DNA of 64,000 bases, from the NCBI GenBank assembly GCA_027563935.2, contig CM050449.1, positions 9,514,001-9,578,000 of the forward strand, read 5' to 3'. Source of the DNA: Costus lasius (lineage: Eukaryota; Streptophyta; Magnoliopsida; Zingiberales; Costaceae). The translations under genes and the position numbers were made by a program. Below the pieces are notes generated by a model. The model saw only the letters and a list, made by a program, of their open reading frames with translations. It did not search any database and was not told where the DNA came from. Of the stretch, positions 1-11,697 are shown in pieces. Numbering within the stretch: the first letter of the stretch is position 1; the number at the start of each line of letters is the position of its first letter.

Positions 1-330
1 AATAAACTTCACCGGACCTGTCCATCATAAGTAATAAAGTTTATTATTTCTCTAAACTTTTACGATATAGATATAGTACTGGGTCAAGTCAATGTCTCAT
101 TCTATCATTTACTTTCTGTTCGTTTCTTTTCTATCCCTCTTAAGAAATAAAAAACTTTACTTTTTCATAATTATGTTTTCTTTTAATTCAATTTTCTCGG
201 TATAAAGTTGTGGATCAAACACTGTACGTGGAGGATTCATAACCTATGAATTGGATAAGAAAACAAGCTTCATTTTGAAAATATATAGAGGATTCATAAA
301 AGGGAAAGCAGAGCTGCAAGCACGACTCAC
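1..330 (-). other. Intron of NPF transporter gene (runs off the window)
   Basis: AT-rich sequence downstream of the third exon of the NPF gene on the minus strand. It begins with a good donor (GTGAGT, read on the minus strand from 330). I see no further NPF coding sequence here, so the rest of the transporter gene must lie left of the window. Confidence 0.75.
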
Positions 331-990
331 CAAGAACTCGAGCAGAGCACTTATCAGGTAGATATGATAGGTGGTGAAGAAGGCGTCAGACAGGAAGCCC
401 CCCAGTACGGCCAGCAGGAAGGCCGTCCCCATGAAGTTGGTGACTGCGGTGGCCGAGTGAGAGGGCGAGAGGTGCATGAACTCCGCCAAGTAAGTGACCA
501 AATTGCTCGCGTTAGCCAGAAACGCCATGTTCTCCAGTACCTCCACCACTGCATGCACTCACCAAGTTGAAACTTTTTCAATTTGTTTGTAATGAAAAAG
601 GCCAATACAAAACAGAGAAGAACGAACTCCAGTGTTTCAAAGGCATTTGATGCAGTTTGCCTTTATCAAGAACAATAACAGAGTATTTTATGTTTTCCAA
701 CAAGTTCTAGGATGGGATAAAAGGAAGTATGCAGAGAATTCACTAGATCAGGAAAGAAGAAATAAGTAATTCAGAAGTGTTTTCTTCTCACCCAGCACAA
801 AGGAAGCTGCAACCATTCCTCCATGTTTGCCCCTCAAAGCAGGTCTGTTCCTCCAATCCACATATCCAGTCCATGTTTCAGGTTGGTGAGCTTCTTCCTG
901 CCATCAGGAACAAATAACTAAAAGTCATGTTCTGCTTCTGCTTGCACAGATTGAGTCCTGAGAGCAAAGAGAATTTTCTTGGCTCACCAT
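331..990 (-). CDS. NRT1/PTR family (NPF4-like) transporter, 5' part only
   Basis: Minus-strand join of 988..990, 792..897 and 331..548. It gives the first 109 residues of a proton-coupled transporter of the NRT1/PTR (NPF) family, whose members move nitrate, peptides or hormones such as ABA and GA across membranes. Seen: exon 1 contributes only the ATG. Exon 2 encodes the hallmark GYVDWRNRPALRGKHGG. Exon 3 (218 bp) encodes ENMAFLANASNLVTYL, then FMGTAFLLAVLGGFLSDAF and TTYHIYLISALLEF, the first transmembrane helices. All three junctions are GT-AG and in phase. The usual ExxER proton-coupling motif reads ExxEN. LANASNLV and TTYHIYLISA point to the NPF4 clade. The gene is truncated by the window edge, so substrate cannot be inferred. 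Start choice: no in-frame ATG opens exon 2 and a stop lies directly upstream of its acceptor, which forces the split-ATG model. Confidence 0.92.
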
Positions 991-1092
991 TTGTTTCTAC
1001 TTGCAGGCAGCAACTAGATTAGTTGCAGCTCAGACTAAGAGACAGAGAAAGAATGAGTCCCTGCTTGAAGGCAAAGCGAGAGAGAGAGAGGC

Positions 1093-1100
1093 CTTATATA
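1093..1100 (-). promoter_or_regulatory. TATA box of the NPF gene
   Basis: TATATAAG on the minus strand, about 105 bp upstream of the ATG. It is followed by a CT-rich tract (a GA run on the plus strand at about 1073-1090), typical of plant pyrimidine-rich transcription starts. Transcription probably begins near 1060-1070. Confidence 0.6.
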
Positions 1101-4100
1101 AGATAAAGAAAGGCTACAATCGTTCCTATCCTACTGCTGAAAGTGACTCATTATAAATCCCTACTTTCTTTTCTCTTCTTTTTCCCTGTGGTAGGTTAAC
1201 CGTGTTGTTCCCCCTGTCCAATGTCTTACATGTCGACTGTGACTAAAGATTCACCTAATTGTGCGATACAATGGTTTAGGATAGGTGACATTAAAAAAGG
1301 TTCTTCTTATCTTCTCTTGCTTGGCTGCAAAGATACAACCACAGGAAGGAAAAGGGGAATCATATCCTGCTTAATTTACTGTTTGAGAAACTTGGACACA
1401 GTTAATGCAAAACCCTAGACCTATGGCTGCTCAATCAATAGTTTCTTGATGAGGCATTGTCTACTTGCAGGAGGGGAAGATAAAAGTTGGACCTTTTATT
1501 CCCTTCTCTACTTGCACAGGGCAATAGGATTCTGCTCTTTTTCCTTCGCTACTATGCACCAAGCCACATGGTCTCCCTTGTCAATTAAGCGAATTCAGAC
1601 TTTTGCTTGATACGGTTAGATTCTGTATGCCGGCACAAGAATCAACTGCACATGGATTGATGTGCTGTGGTGATGGTATGCCAATTCAACCAATTGAAAA
1701 CTTAAAACACTGAAGAGAAAGATCTAATGTAGATTGAGTACTTCATAGCTAGCCTCTCCTTTTTAGTCTCCTGCTTTTTCTATATTCTATATCTTTTTTT
1801 GCTTTTCGTGAAATCTATCTTTCTTGAGCTTTGATCTTCTTTGATCTGTAGTTCCTCCTTATGAGTGAATTACATAGACTCCTGGTTCTCCTTGGTCAAA
1901 AGAATTGCTCTTTTATGGTAAGTGAACCAAGGAAGCAAGATAAGTGTTGAATATGAGTTACATACATAATTAAGTTACCTAATCATATGTTCTTTATGAC
2001 CCTTGATTACTGTAAACAGCAATGAATTGAGCGAAAAAGGGAAAGAAGCTCCTGCTAGGCAGTCCAAATTCATTGGTTTGACTTCATACACTGAAAGTGA
2101 AATTCTAGTTATTTGCTTGGTCAGCCTATCACCAACAGACTACTGTCAAGAAAGGAAGTCAATTACCCAATCAAACTTTTACCTTTTTAGGAGAATCCAC
2201 ATTTCTCATGCGTTTTCCTGTTTGAACAACTAGTGGTGCCTTGTGAGTTGTGACAGAGAAATATTCCAATCTACAGAAGCCGAGATTAATCCACTTGGCC
2301 ATGAATGCTATCTACTACTACTCCATGTCGGAGCCTGTGAGGTCCTTTCATGTTTGCACTCTGGAGAATTTGCATAAGAACAAGAAAATTTATCTAGGAA
2401 AGCTACTGCCTAAATCAGTATCAGTATCTGCTTTACACAAATCAAGGTCAAATTCCATCCATATGCCAATCTCAGCTTAAAGTGGAAACTTTTTAATATT
2501 ACATTCACCCAAATAAACAAGGTGCCAATTGAGTTTTGAGGCATTAGGGGTTGGCTACTACTCATCCATTATATTCTTGAACTCATTCCAGCAGCATGAT
2601 TAATATTCTGATGAACACACTGTGGAGAGAGCAGGAGTTATCTGGAGAGAAATAGTCCACGAGGTAGATTAGGACTGCCTACCAATCAAGAACTAAAGTT
2701 TTAAGCAAGTGGCTATAATGCTCGACAATGTGAACCATTGTTGTCCCTCTCCCAGCCCTTTGAGCTAAGAGTGCTTTATGACTTTCCCAAACACTAAAGC
2801 TTATAGGTTCCTACATTGATGCACCACCCCCTCACTGTAATTATCAACATTAGGAATGACAATGATTCGGGTATTTTATATTTTTATCTCAAAATATGAT
2901 TCTAATATGAATGCTCGAATCGGGTAATCTTATGTCACCTTCAACCATATTCAGGTGTTCAAATCACTGGTTGACAATTAGGAGAGTATGAGCTAAGTAT
3001 TCAAATTCCACACTGCAGAGCAGGATTCAGATTCGCACAGATGGAACTGAGCTGACCACACAACTGCAAAATGCCGCAGTTGTTCTTCTTCTCGGATAAG
3101 TCATTTTCACTTTCATCAGTTCTTGCAGAGTTGGTCATACTTTCCAAACCCTTTTTGGACTAATGGGATTCTTGAACTTTCCGACAAGGAAATAAGTCAA
3201 CAATGGATTCTGCAAGAGGAATTTGGGTCCAAAACGCACTCAGTGCTTTCGGTTAAGATGAATCCAGCAGTTCATACCTAACACTAACAATAACATAAAG
3301 GCTTCACTTTGGCCCAGGGATTGTGAACCATGTTGGAAGTTGAATAGTATAATGCTATCCTCCAGTCTGTAAAGAGCTGGACAACCGGGGTAACTTTTGG
3401 TGGCGGCGAGCCGACTATTTGCAGTGTTATGAAACGTCAACGTCTAGCTACATCGCCGCCAGATCCCGGGAAGTCAACTTAGGTTTGATATGATAAATGA
3501 TAATAATGTCATTTTCAGGAAGAAGATTAGATATTTATTTCCTTCAACAACAAGAGTAGATATCATATGATCTAATGACGTGATTGACCTGTCTAAACTG
3601 ATACGAGTACTAAAGTCAATAATATTAAACAATTCAATTTTTGACAAAAATATGCAGCTAAAAATTATCACTAAGATTTGGAATATATTCTAAAGGCATA
3701 AATATCTCTGACTAGAGTAACAAGGCAGAATCTAACTTTGGTAGGGATATGGTAGAATGGAAATTGAATTAGAAGAGATCAATTTATTATTTTAAATTAG
3801 TGTTTTCCTTAAAGGATAATATGTTAATTTATTATTATGTACTATAGCATAAATATTTTAATTCTTGGAACCTCCTGAGAGTCACATAAGAGGAAAAGAA
3901 CATTGATCAATAAAAAAAATATATTTGATATTAATTAAATATCATCAGCCAAAGACTTCTCTTAATTCCTTGCAACAGACAAGGGCCAAACTACATGCAC
4001 TGACCTGCGCACAAGAGACCTCTCAACTGCACTCATCCCTTCTACACGTGGAACACATGTACATGTTTATAATATGAAATCTCTCTTCGTTAGTGCTACG

Positions 4101-4236
4101 TCGTCGACTGCCCTCATAAATAGTCAACGGGAGCGTGCACATGCGCACACTACCAGTCACCTCCACCTCGCATATATAGCTGTATACTGTATACATACAT
4201 AAAGCAATACCTAATTAAAGATGAATTAATTAATAA
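1101..4236. other. Intergenic region: NPF upstream / pectate lyase downstream
   Basis: About 3.1 kb between two minus-strand genes. It should contain distal NPF promoter sequence and the pectate lyase 3' UTR (just left of 4237). The short ORFs here match no family I recognise and have no splice or codon support. Around 2860-3010 lies AT-rich sequence with CGGGTA/TCGGGTA motifs like those near 10.3-10.6 kb and 61.9-62.3 kb, probably an old repeat. No other gene or RNA seen. Confidence 0.6.
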
Positions 4237-5782
4237 TCAGCAAGCCTTGTTGGAGAAGCAGTCAAGCGACCCTGAGTGGCGTGTGAGTCTGGCGACGTAG
4301 GTCCCAGGTTTGGCCTGGATCATGTCCTTCTTCGAGTACTTCTGCTTCAGCTTCGATCCCGACTGCCGGAAGTACGCTCCGTTTTGCAACAGGTCGCCCT
4401 CCGAGCGCCACGTCCATTGCTTCCACACCGACTCTGGCGCGTAGTCCCTCTTCGTTACCTGCACATAATTGATGAGTTAATTCTACGAATGCGGCCGAAC
4501 TTGACCTATTGATCACACTGACCTCTTTAGCAAAAGGGGTCGGCGGCGCGACGAAGCGATTTCCTTGGCTGATGATGGTGGGGTGTTGGCTGCCGCCGAT
4601 GGCGTACATCATCCAGTGAGTGTAGTCGTTGTTCACGACGTGGAAGAAGCCCCACCGGCACCTGCAAGCGAAAAAGTCAAAAGAGGAATCAGAATCATCC
4701 AAGTGGAACAAAGTTTGTGATGAGAATATAGTTTGAGTTTGACCTTGGCATTCTCTGGACCAGGCCTCGGCCGAAGTGGTTGAAGGCGACGGTGATCTGC
4801 ATCACGGCGTCATCCTTGTACGCGTCGCTCGCGCCGAACAGCATCACGTCGTTGTGCTGGGTGAAGTGACTGTTGGAGATGGTGATGGCGGTGGAGCCTT
4901 GGATGATGTCGATGAGGCCGTCCATGCAATTGGACATGGAGACGTGGTCGATCCAGACGTTGGTGGCGGCGAAGATGGAGATGCCGTCGCCGTCGCTGCG
5001 GGTGCGGAGGCCGTAGTGGTGCTCGGAGTCACGGATCATGCCGCCGCCGGAGGCCTTGATGTCGTGGATGTGGAGGTTGCTAATGATGACGTTGTGCACG
5101 TACTGGATCGTGAGGCCGGCACCGCCGACGATCCGGACGTTGTGGCCGCGGGCGTCGATGGTCTTGTTGCTGTTGATGATGAGCTCCTCGGTGAGGCGGA
5201 TGATCATGTCGCGGGAGAAGATGATCCAGAGCGGGCGGTCCTGGATGACTCCGTACCGGAGCGTGCCCTTCTTGGGGTTGAGGAGATCTTTGTCGGTGCC
5301 GTCAGTGACCACGTAAATGTTGCCTTTCTTCCCGCCGGTGGTGTGCCGGCCGAAGCCCTTGACGCACTTGGTGAGCTGCTTGCGGTTGCTCTCCCAGTTC
5401 TTCTTGCACCGCCAGCACCGGTCGATCGGGTTCGTCGCCATGCATGGCCCAGTCTTCTTCTTGCCGCGGAGTTCTCTCCTTGTCGTGTTCTTCCTCAGAT
5501 CCCTTCGCTCAGATTTTCATTTTTAATTCACAGATACAATTTCACTTAAAGAGAAAGAAGAGAAGCGATGACTTACTTCATAACCATTTCGTTGAAAGTT
5601 ATAACCTCGGCTTCAGGGTCGGGGTTGTAGATGCTTCTGGCTGCGGCGCGGGCCAATTCAGCCTTCTTCTTCCAGAATTCATCGAATTCGGCGATGTGGC
5701 CGCTGGAGATGGCGGCGGAGGCCAAGAAGAGGAGAGAGAAGAGGAAAAACCTAGGCCTGGATTCCATTGCACGACTTTCCAT
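4237..5782 (-). CDS. Pectate lyase (PL1 family), complete, four exons
   Basis: Minus-strand join 5577..5782, 4744..5493, 4523..4661, 4237..4458: 1317 bp, 438 aa, all GT-AG and in phase. The enzyme cleaves de-esterified homogalacturonan by calcium-dependent beta-elimination in the cell wall. Seen: an N-terminal hydrophobic signal peptide ([13 protein letters not shown]), the plant block TRRELRGKK then [34 protein letters not shown], the acidic calcium-site blocks DGDGIS (from residue 236) and VWIDH...MDGLID (248-264), and the catalytic RxPxxR (R316, P318, R321; R319 is split by an intron). C-terminal VVNNDYTHW and [18 protein letters not shown] blocks are present. Length is normal for the family. 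The N-terminal FNEMV plus TRR.L layout resembles the pollen (LAT56/LAT59) branch, so pollen expression is an inference. Two in-frame ATGs (5782 and 5767) are possible starts; the first is used. Confidence 0.95.
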
Positions 5783-5829
5783 CGTCTCCTTGCAGATTTT
5801 TTTGTATCAACAGAAATCTAATTGATTTT

Positions 5830-5835
5830 TTTATA
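5830..5835 (-). promoter_or_regulatory. Candidate TATA box of pectate lyase
   Basis: TATAAA on the minus strand about 48 bp before the first ATG, implying a very short 5' UTR. A second candidate, TATATAAT, lies near 6004-6011. I cannot choose between them without transcript ends. Confidence 0.4.
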
Positions 5836-5839
5836 AAGA

Positions 5840-7680
5840 AAATTAAACGAATAATTGTTTTTGGCTTCTATTTCTTTTTGGTGGATGGATTAAGCGGTAC
5901 CAGACCGGGTAAAAAATCAGCTGACCGGACCTGGTAATTATTGCAGAGACGTGATCATTATCCCCTCTCGATCGACCTGTGATGAAGCTTAGCAGGGCAT
6001 TTATTATATACATGGAGGGGAGGGGCGAGAAGGAAGGGGAGCCACGGCCTTGTTTCCCAATTAAGAGCTAAAAGGAAGAATCAAGCGCGATCCCACATTT
6101 TCGGGAATTCTGTGTCTTACATTTGAAGATGAGAATTCTATCCAGTCTCTCTTTGTCTCTGGGAAGTCTATTTTGAGATTGTTCGAAAATATTATGCAAT
6201 GGGGTGTATAAGATTTTCAAAAAACAAAAAAAAAAAATTTTGATGATGCGTTTTTGTATATTATATATACAATACTATTGAAATGGTGGATCAACTAGTT
6301 TAAAATTTTATTAATTTATTTATCTAATAATATTTTAAACTAAAATAATAGGATGCATATTTGTATATTATATGTACAATACTAAAATACTAAAAATGAA
6401 ACAAATTAATCATAAAATATTAAGAACCACTTAATAACCGCATGAATATAAAAAAAATTCTTGCATATAGGTTTTTGATCTTGCTCTAGTAAAGATTTTT
6501 CAACTACAATTTCATTTGTAATTTTAGTTAGTTGTATCAAGTAGGGTGTGAAAAAAATAAAAAAAAATTAATGAGGTTAACCGCCTAAACTGAACCGATA
6601 GGGCAATTAACCAAACTGACCGATTTGGTTCACGACGATTTTTGTAAAGAAATTTTACAGTTCAATTTGTTTACGATTTGAAGCTAAATTTATTACCGAT
6701 TAAATAAACCGATTTTCATATATATAAATATATATTAAAAAAATAAATAATATCCAAAGCCTACTCATTCAACCGGCCTAAATCACATTCACCTAGGGAC
6801 ATTCTCTTCCGGTGGATCTCCAGTGAGTAGAATGCAACGTTGCTTCCTTCTTCCCAGTGTTCGCAGAGGCAAGCACTTTCCTCTCTAGGCGGCGACCTCC
6901 GTCGAGCTCGACGAACTTCCATCAGCGGCGAGTTCAGGCAAGACGAGAGGGTGAGGGAGGGAGTTGTAAGCGAGGGTTTTATGTAGGTTTGGTTTATTGA
7001 ATCAAACGTAAATTTTTCCTACCATGTTATCTTCTCCGGCGATGGCAACTCCCCTATTTCGGATTTCTAGCTTTTACAAGTTTCCTCATCTCTGGCAAGA
7101 AGATCCGGTAGCAACGACAGCTTCCGACGAAGGCTGAGGTTCGGGAATCGAATCTGCTGCACACCCTGAGCTCACTCGTCTCCCCCTTCTTCTCCAGCGT
7201 CGAGGACCAGTGGCGAAGAACGAACGTAGGCAGCAATTGTTTTCGCAAGGCGGACGAGGAATTCGAACACGATTTTGGTGTTCGAAACGAGGCGAGGAGC
7301 ATGAGTCAATCGTCAACGACGCTTCTCGAATTCGATTTCGGGTTTTGCATGAAATTTGACACAAAATGGCTGACGTGGACGAGCTCGTTTAAGTTGGGCG
7401 TGAAACCTAGTATCAAGGTGCACTCACATTATATAGACAACACACACCTATCTCTAATCAATAGTTTAGCATAATATATATTTATTAAAGCATATACATA
7501 ATAAAATACAATATAGCTTCACTAACTATTGAGAGACACATAAAAGAACTCAAATGTTTGCAATACTTGCATTTTTCTAACTTGGGCGGTGTGAGTTTTT
7601 GTATCAATGCTTCGTAAACTTGGGCTTATATGATATTAATTGATCAACTCAAACGTTTAGACACATAAAAGATTACCATA
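5840..7680. other. Intergenic region upstream of pectate lyase
   Basis: About 6570-6780 holds AT-rich sequence with GAACCGA/AACCGATTT motifs, like the repeat family at 26.8 and 58.7 kb. A GC-richer stretch (about 6790-7380) gives a minus-strand ORF (7086-7364) with no recognisable domain. No supported gene; distal promoter of the pectate lyase is expected near 5840-6100. Confidence 0.5.
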
Positions 7681-7685
7681 CTTGA

Positions 7686-9353
7686 TGTTAGGCCCAAGAT
7701 TTGGGCTCGATTTTGACCGGTCAAAGGGGCATTGACTGGGTCAAAATCGACCCCAAATCGAAGCTAGGGGCTCGCGTCTGCTTGGGAACAACGGACGTTG
7801 CGTTCGCTGATGTCGGCGCGTGCAAACACCGGTTGCCGCGTGGAGGGCAGCGATGGGCGGCGACGTCAGCCGGCGAGGCAACGGCCGCGTGGCTCGCATT
7901 GGTTGGCGGCGACGGGGGGTGAAGCCGGTTTGGCTTCGAAGCTCGCGTGGACGAGAGGAAAAAGGGAAGGGGAGCTTCGTCTGGCAGGCGAGAGCGGCGG
8001 ACGGGGCGAGCTTTGGCGGGTAAGGCGGCTCTGCCTGGTGGAGCAGACCGGGCACAGTGGGTGAGGACGCCGGTGACTTCGGCGAGCTTCATGACGTCGT
8101 GCTGTCGCCGCAGCCGACGTACGCGCGGGAGAAGAGCAAACGGCATATGCTTGGCTTGGAGGTATGCGTCGTCGGCGACGACGACGACGACGGGGGAGCA
8201 CTTCGGCGGGCTCCCAGAGTGGGATGCCAGCGGCTGGACTCTCCAGGCGAGCGAGCGGCTCCACGCGAGCGGACGGGCACCAAGCGAGCGGAGTGGACGG
8301 GCACCAAGTGAGCGGAGCGGACGCGCGAGCGTCCGCCTCCCTGAGCCGTGCTTTCTTCCGCCCACCTCCGGCGGTGTCCGGCAACCTCCAGCGGTGTCCG
8401 ACGAGCTCTGGCGACTCCGGCGAGGTTGGGGTGGTCCGCCGGCCCCTCTCTCCCGCTTGGTTCCGGCGATCAGCGGTGATCGTCCGGCGACCTCCCTCCC
8501 CCACTTGGTTCCGGCGATCAGCGATGATTGTCCGACGACCTCCCTCTCCCGTTGGGTTCCGGCGATCAGCGGTGATCGTCCAGTGGCCTCCGGCGAACTG
8601 TGCGATGGAGTTTAGCAAGCTCTAAGGGTTTAGAGCACCGTGAGGTCTACCCCTTTGCTTCGGCGATCAGCGGTGATCGTCGGCGGACTCCGACGATCGG
8701 TGGTGTGGTGTGGGCGGTTCGGCGTCAATGAGTCCACCTCGTTTCCCTCTATGGCTCGGCGTAGCGGTATCAACTGCTCGGACGGACTCCGGTGATCGGC
8801 GGCAGTTCCCGGTGAACTTCGTGCGACGATCGGTGGTGTGCGGTGGGCGGTTCGGCGTCGAGGAGTTCAAATCAGTTTACTAGATGGTCCGTTATGCAGT
8901 GGTAGAGCCGGTGGGTTCGAGTGCTGCCGAGAGGTATTCTTCTTCTCCTGGCTCTTTACTTTCGGGCATTTACAGTTTTATGCTATTTAGTCTATTTTCC
9001 GACGTCGCCATGCTTTTCAGCGATGCCTTGTTCTGCCGCTTTAGTTTGTGCTCATTTGCATTTGACCCCGTGTTTAGTTTGCTGTGTTATCCCTGTGTTG
9101 ACTTTGTATTCCGTCGTCTGCGTGCAACTGGCCCCTCCTTGACACCCTGCATGGTGTTCGTTGTTCGCGCATGTGCGCCACCATTTGCGTACGGTGTTGG
9201 TTGTTTGTTGGGTTATGCTGAGACGTGAGTGGTCACGTCTGCCGATCGTGCCCTGTGATATTTTGTCCCTTGCGTGGGACAGTTTTTCTCTCGGAGTCTT
9301 GCGTGGCTCTGCTTATTTTAGAAAAAAATTTAGCATTAATTCTGGGCATGACA
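7686..9353. mobile_element. Solo LTR, 1668 bp, TSD CTTGA
   Basis: The segment begins TGTTAGGCCC and ends GGGCATGACA. It is flanked on both sides by the same pentamer CTTGA (7681-7685 and 9354-9358), the target-site duplication expected of an LTR retrotransposon. No internal gag/pol follows, so this is a solo LTR left by recombination between two LTRs. Its middle (about 7700-8900) is very GC-rich and yields long overlapping ORFs on both strands; these are composition artefacts. Family not identified. Confidence 0.85.
8461..8604. repeat. 48-bp minisatellite, three units
   Basis: Three tandem units starting at 8461, 8509 and 8557, each opening TTCCGGCGATCAGCG. Related CGGCGATCAGCGGTGATCGTC sequence recurs singly near 8660, and a CGATCGGTGGTGTG block appears twice, about 135 bp apart (8690s and 8820s). 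It lies inside the solo LTR. Confidence 0.85.
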
Positions 9354-9358
9354 CTTGA

Positions 9359-11599
9359 GTATTGGCCCACGAGAGGTTCTAGTAGAACATTAGATCTCAT
9401 GCTAAGTCTCCATTTAGAATATCATAGGTCATATAATAGACGTCGATCTATCCCTTTGAGGTGTTGGAGAGTCTTGGATCCATAGTAATCATCCCATTCT
9501 TTTAGTGCCTACTAATGTAGATCATATTTGTGCCAAAGGATTAAGCTCTTATTAATTTACTGCACTAAAGGATTTTAAATCTTACTTGGGGGGTAACTGT
9601 TACAAATGATAAGTTTTTCATATTTACTAAGCATTTAGTTCCGCATAATATGTTTTTTTGTTATTATGTTAACTGCGTGTGTCTATGTGTGCCTGCTACA
9701 TAAATTACATCATTCGATAAAACATAGATAGTTTAATGCTAGTGTTTATATGATACAAAAGCATGTTATTCACCATTCTTTTTGCATGTGGGTAGCATGG
9801 GAAATATGTACTATTGAGGTTAGTGGCTTAGGTTATTTTTAATAGATTTCTGGATTAGACATTGAGGCTATGGATTCTATTGGTTAATGATACTTTTGAG
9901 TGAATTGTCCATTGGGCTTTGTAGATTAGGGTTGCCCTAAGTGTGAAGCTATGGGTGTTAATGACTCGAGGTTAGTAAGAGTCTCACTTGGGTGTTCATA
10001 TAATGATATTTTGGATGTTTTGGGGCTTTAACCTATTATATGATCTGATGATATAATCAACGACTTACTCAATCGAATGAAGTGACCAATACTATGAATT
10101 CTCTAATCTGGTTAGTAGTGTGAACTATTAAATGCCTTTTTTTATAATATACTAGATTTGATGTTACCAAGCCCTTAAGTGAATAGCATATTATGCTATT
10201 ACTTAATGAGATAATATGCACTGTATATTATGTTATTGCTGAGTAAAAACGACTATTGCTCAATAAAATAATGAGTTTAAGGCATTAAGGCAAAAACAAA
10301 TGGAGGCGCTAAATAAGGATAGTAATCGGGTCCAATATTAGCAGGTACTCGACTTATTTAAACCTGATTAAAGGTAATTTGGGTTTGATTTAAGTATGAG
10401 TGTCTAATACATAACTCGAGTCTAGTTTGGGTAGTGTAAGTTAGATATATGCTACTTGATTTAAGTATGAGTATCTAATATTTTGATACGGTAGGTATTG
10501 AGTATTTATTCGAGTAACTGAGTACATAGTAAATAAATTGAATAAATTTAAATACTTAAATTAGGTGTTTATAGGGTTCGAATAGTTTAGAAGTTTAGTT
10601 GATATTCATATCGGGCGGTTAGGGTAAAATATTGGATAAATAATCAAGAATATATAACATATAACTTATTAGAGTTCGGGTCGAATAATAGTAAATATAA
10701 AAACTCCAAAGATAGATAATAGTTCCACTACATTAGACGTTAGATGGAGCCGAGGGAGTGGATCAAAGAAGGGGGGGGGGGGGGGGGGGGTCTTTGAATT
10801 TTGGCGGAGGGAGGGAAGCAGAACGACGGGTGCATGAAATAGCGACGTTTGTGTTAACCTACGAACGGGAGAGAGGGAGAGTGGCTGAAGCGTCCGACCA
10901 GGGGATGGGCTCCAGAGGGGTCCGAGGGAGGGAGGGAAGCGGAACAGCGATGACAGGGGGGCAAATGTGTGAGATGACGACGCCTGCATGGGCTCGTGCA
11001 TGGGACGATGATAGGGGGGCTCTGGAGGGGGTGGTAAACGGCTACAGACGGGAGGGAGTGGGTAGAGCTCAGCTGGAGGGCAAGCGGTTGGCGATGGTGA
11101 GCAGCTTTGCGCGAAGGTGAGGAGGGAGAACGGCTAAAACATTTGTCCCTTTTTCTCCTCAATTTTGGGCGCATGACTAAACGAAGGATAAAATAATTTT
11201 TGGCCACATCTAATTATCCCCACCTTTATTTACTCCTTCATGAAAATAAAGAAAAAAAAATACTAGTCCTATCCATCTTTTTCATCCATTATGTTAGAGG
11301 CGAACTAGAGAGCTCTCTTATTGCTAAGAGTTTGATCAAGAGCGAAGTAGCAATATATATAAGGCCAAAAACTTTAGTAACTATACCGATTTAAGTAAAT
11401 TAGAATGCACTAGCGATTAGTTTTAGCTTTGAGTCTTAATAAAAAGAAAATTCTAGATTGGCCTAAAATTGAAGGCCATGAAGTCGCACGAGACAAGACA
11501 AACAAGTTTTGACAGGGACCGACCAATAAATAAAATTTCAAACAAGGATGCTTTCAACAAAAATGTTAACGTTTAGGGTTAAAATGTAAATATTTATCC
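9359..11599. other. Intergenic region upstream of APM1-like gene
   Basis: AT-rich sequence with no coding support. About 10320-10660 has TCGGGT/GAGTATCT motifs shared with 2.9 and 61.9 kb. About 10745-11150 is purine-rich (GGGAGGGAGGG) and contains a G20 run. The plant promoter of the aminopeptidase gene would lie in the last few hundred bases. Confidence 0.5.
10771..10790. repeat. G20 homopolymer flanked by a 7-bp inverted repeat
   Basis: Exactly 20 guanines, preceded by TCAAAGA(A) and followed by TCTTTGA, so a 7-bp inverted repeat brackets the tract. The run may form a G-quadruplex. Length is prone to sequencing error. Confidence 0.8.
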
Positions 11600-11607
11600 T
11601 ATATAAA
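11600..11607 (+). promoter_or_regulatory. TATA box of the M1 aminopeptidase gene
   Basis: TATATAAA about 91 bp upstream of the ATG at 11698, which would place the transcription start near 11630-11640 and give a 5' UTR of about 60 bp. Confidence 0.6.
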
Positions 11608-11697
11608 CCTGAAATCCTCCGCACCCCGCTCTCCGAAGGCGATCGACCGAATCGGCAGCGTGTCGGAAGAAGCGAAGCGAATTGGGGTATTTCGAGG

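Noticed and set aside
1221..2480. Three plus-strand ORFs of 65-76 residues
   Set aside because: No family resemblance, no promoter or splice context, ordinary AT-rich intergenic sequence.
4776..5549. 257-residue plus-strand ORF
   Set aside because: Exact antisense shadow of pectate lyase exon 2; Val/Ala/Asp-rich composition comes from the GC-rich coding strand.
7721..8625. Five long overlapping ORFs on both strands
   Set aside because: They lie in the GC-rich solo LTR with a minisatellite; Arg/Pro/Ser-rich, no domains, no splice support.
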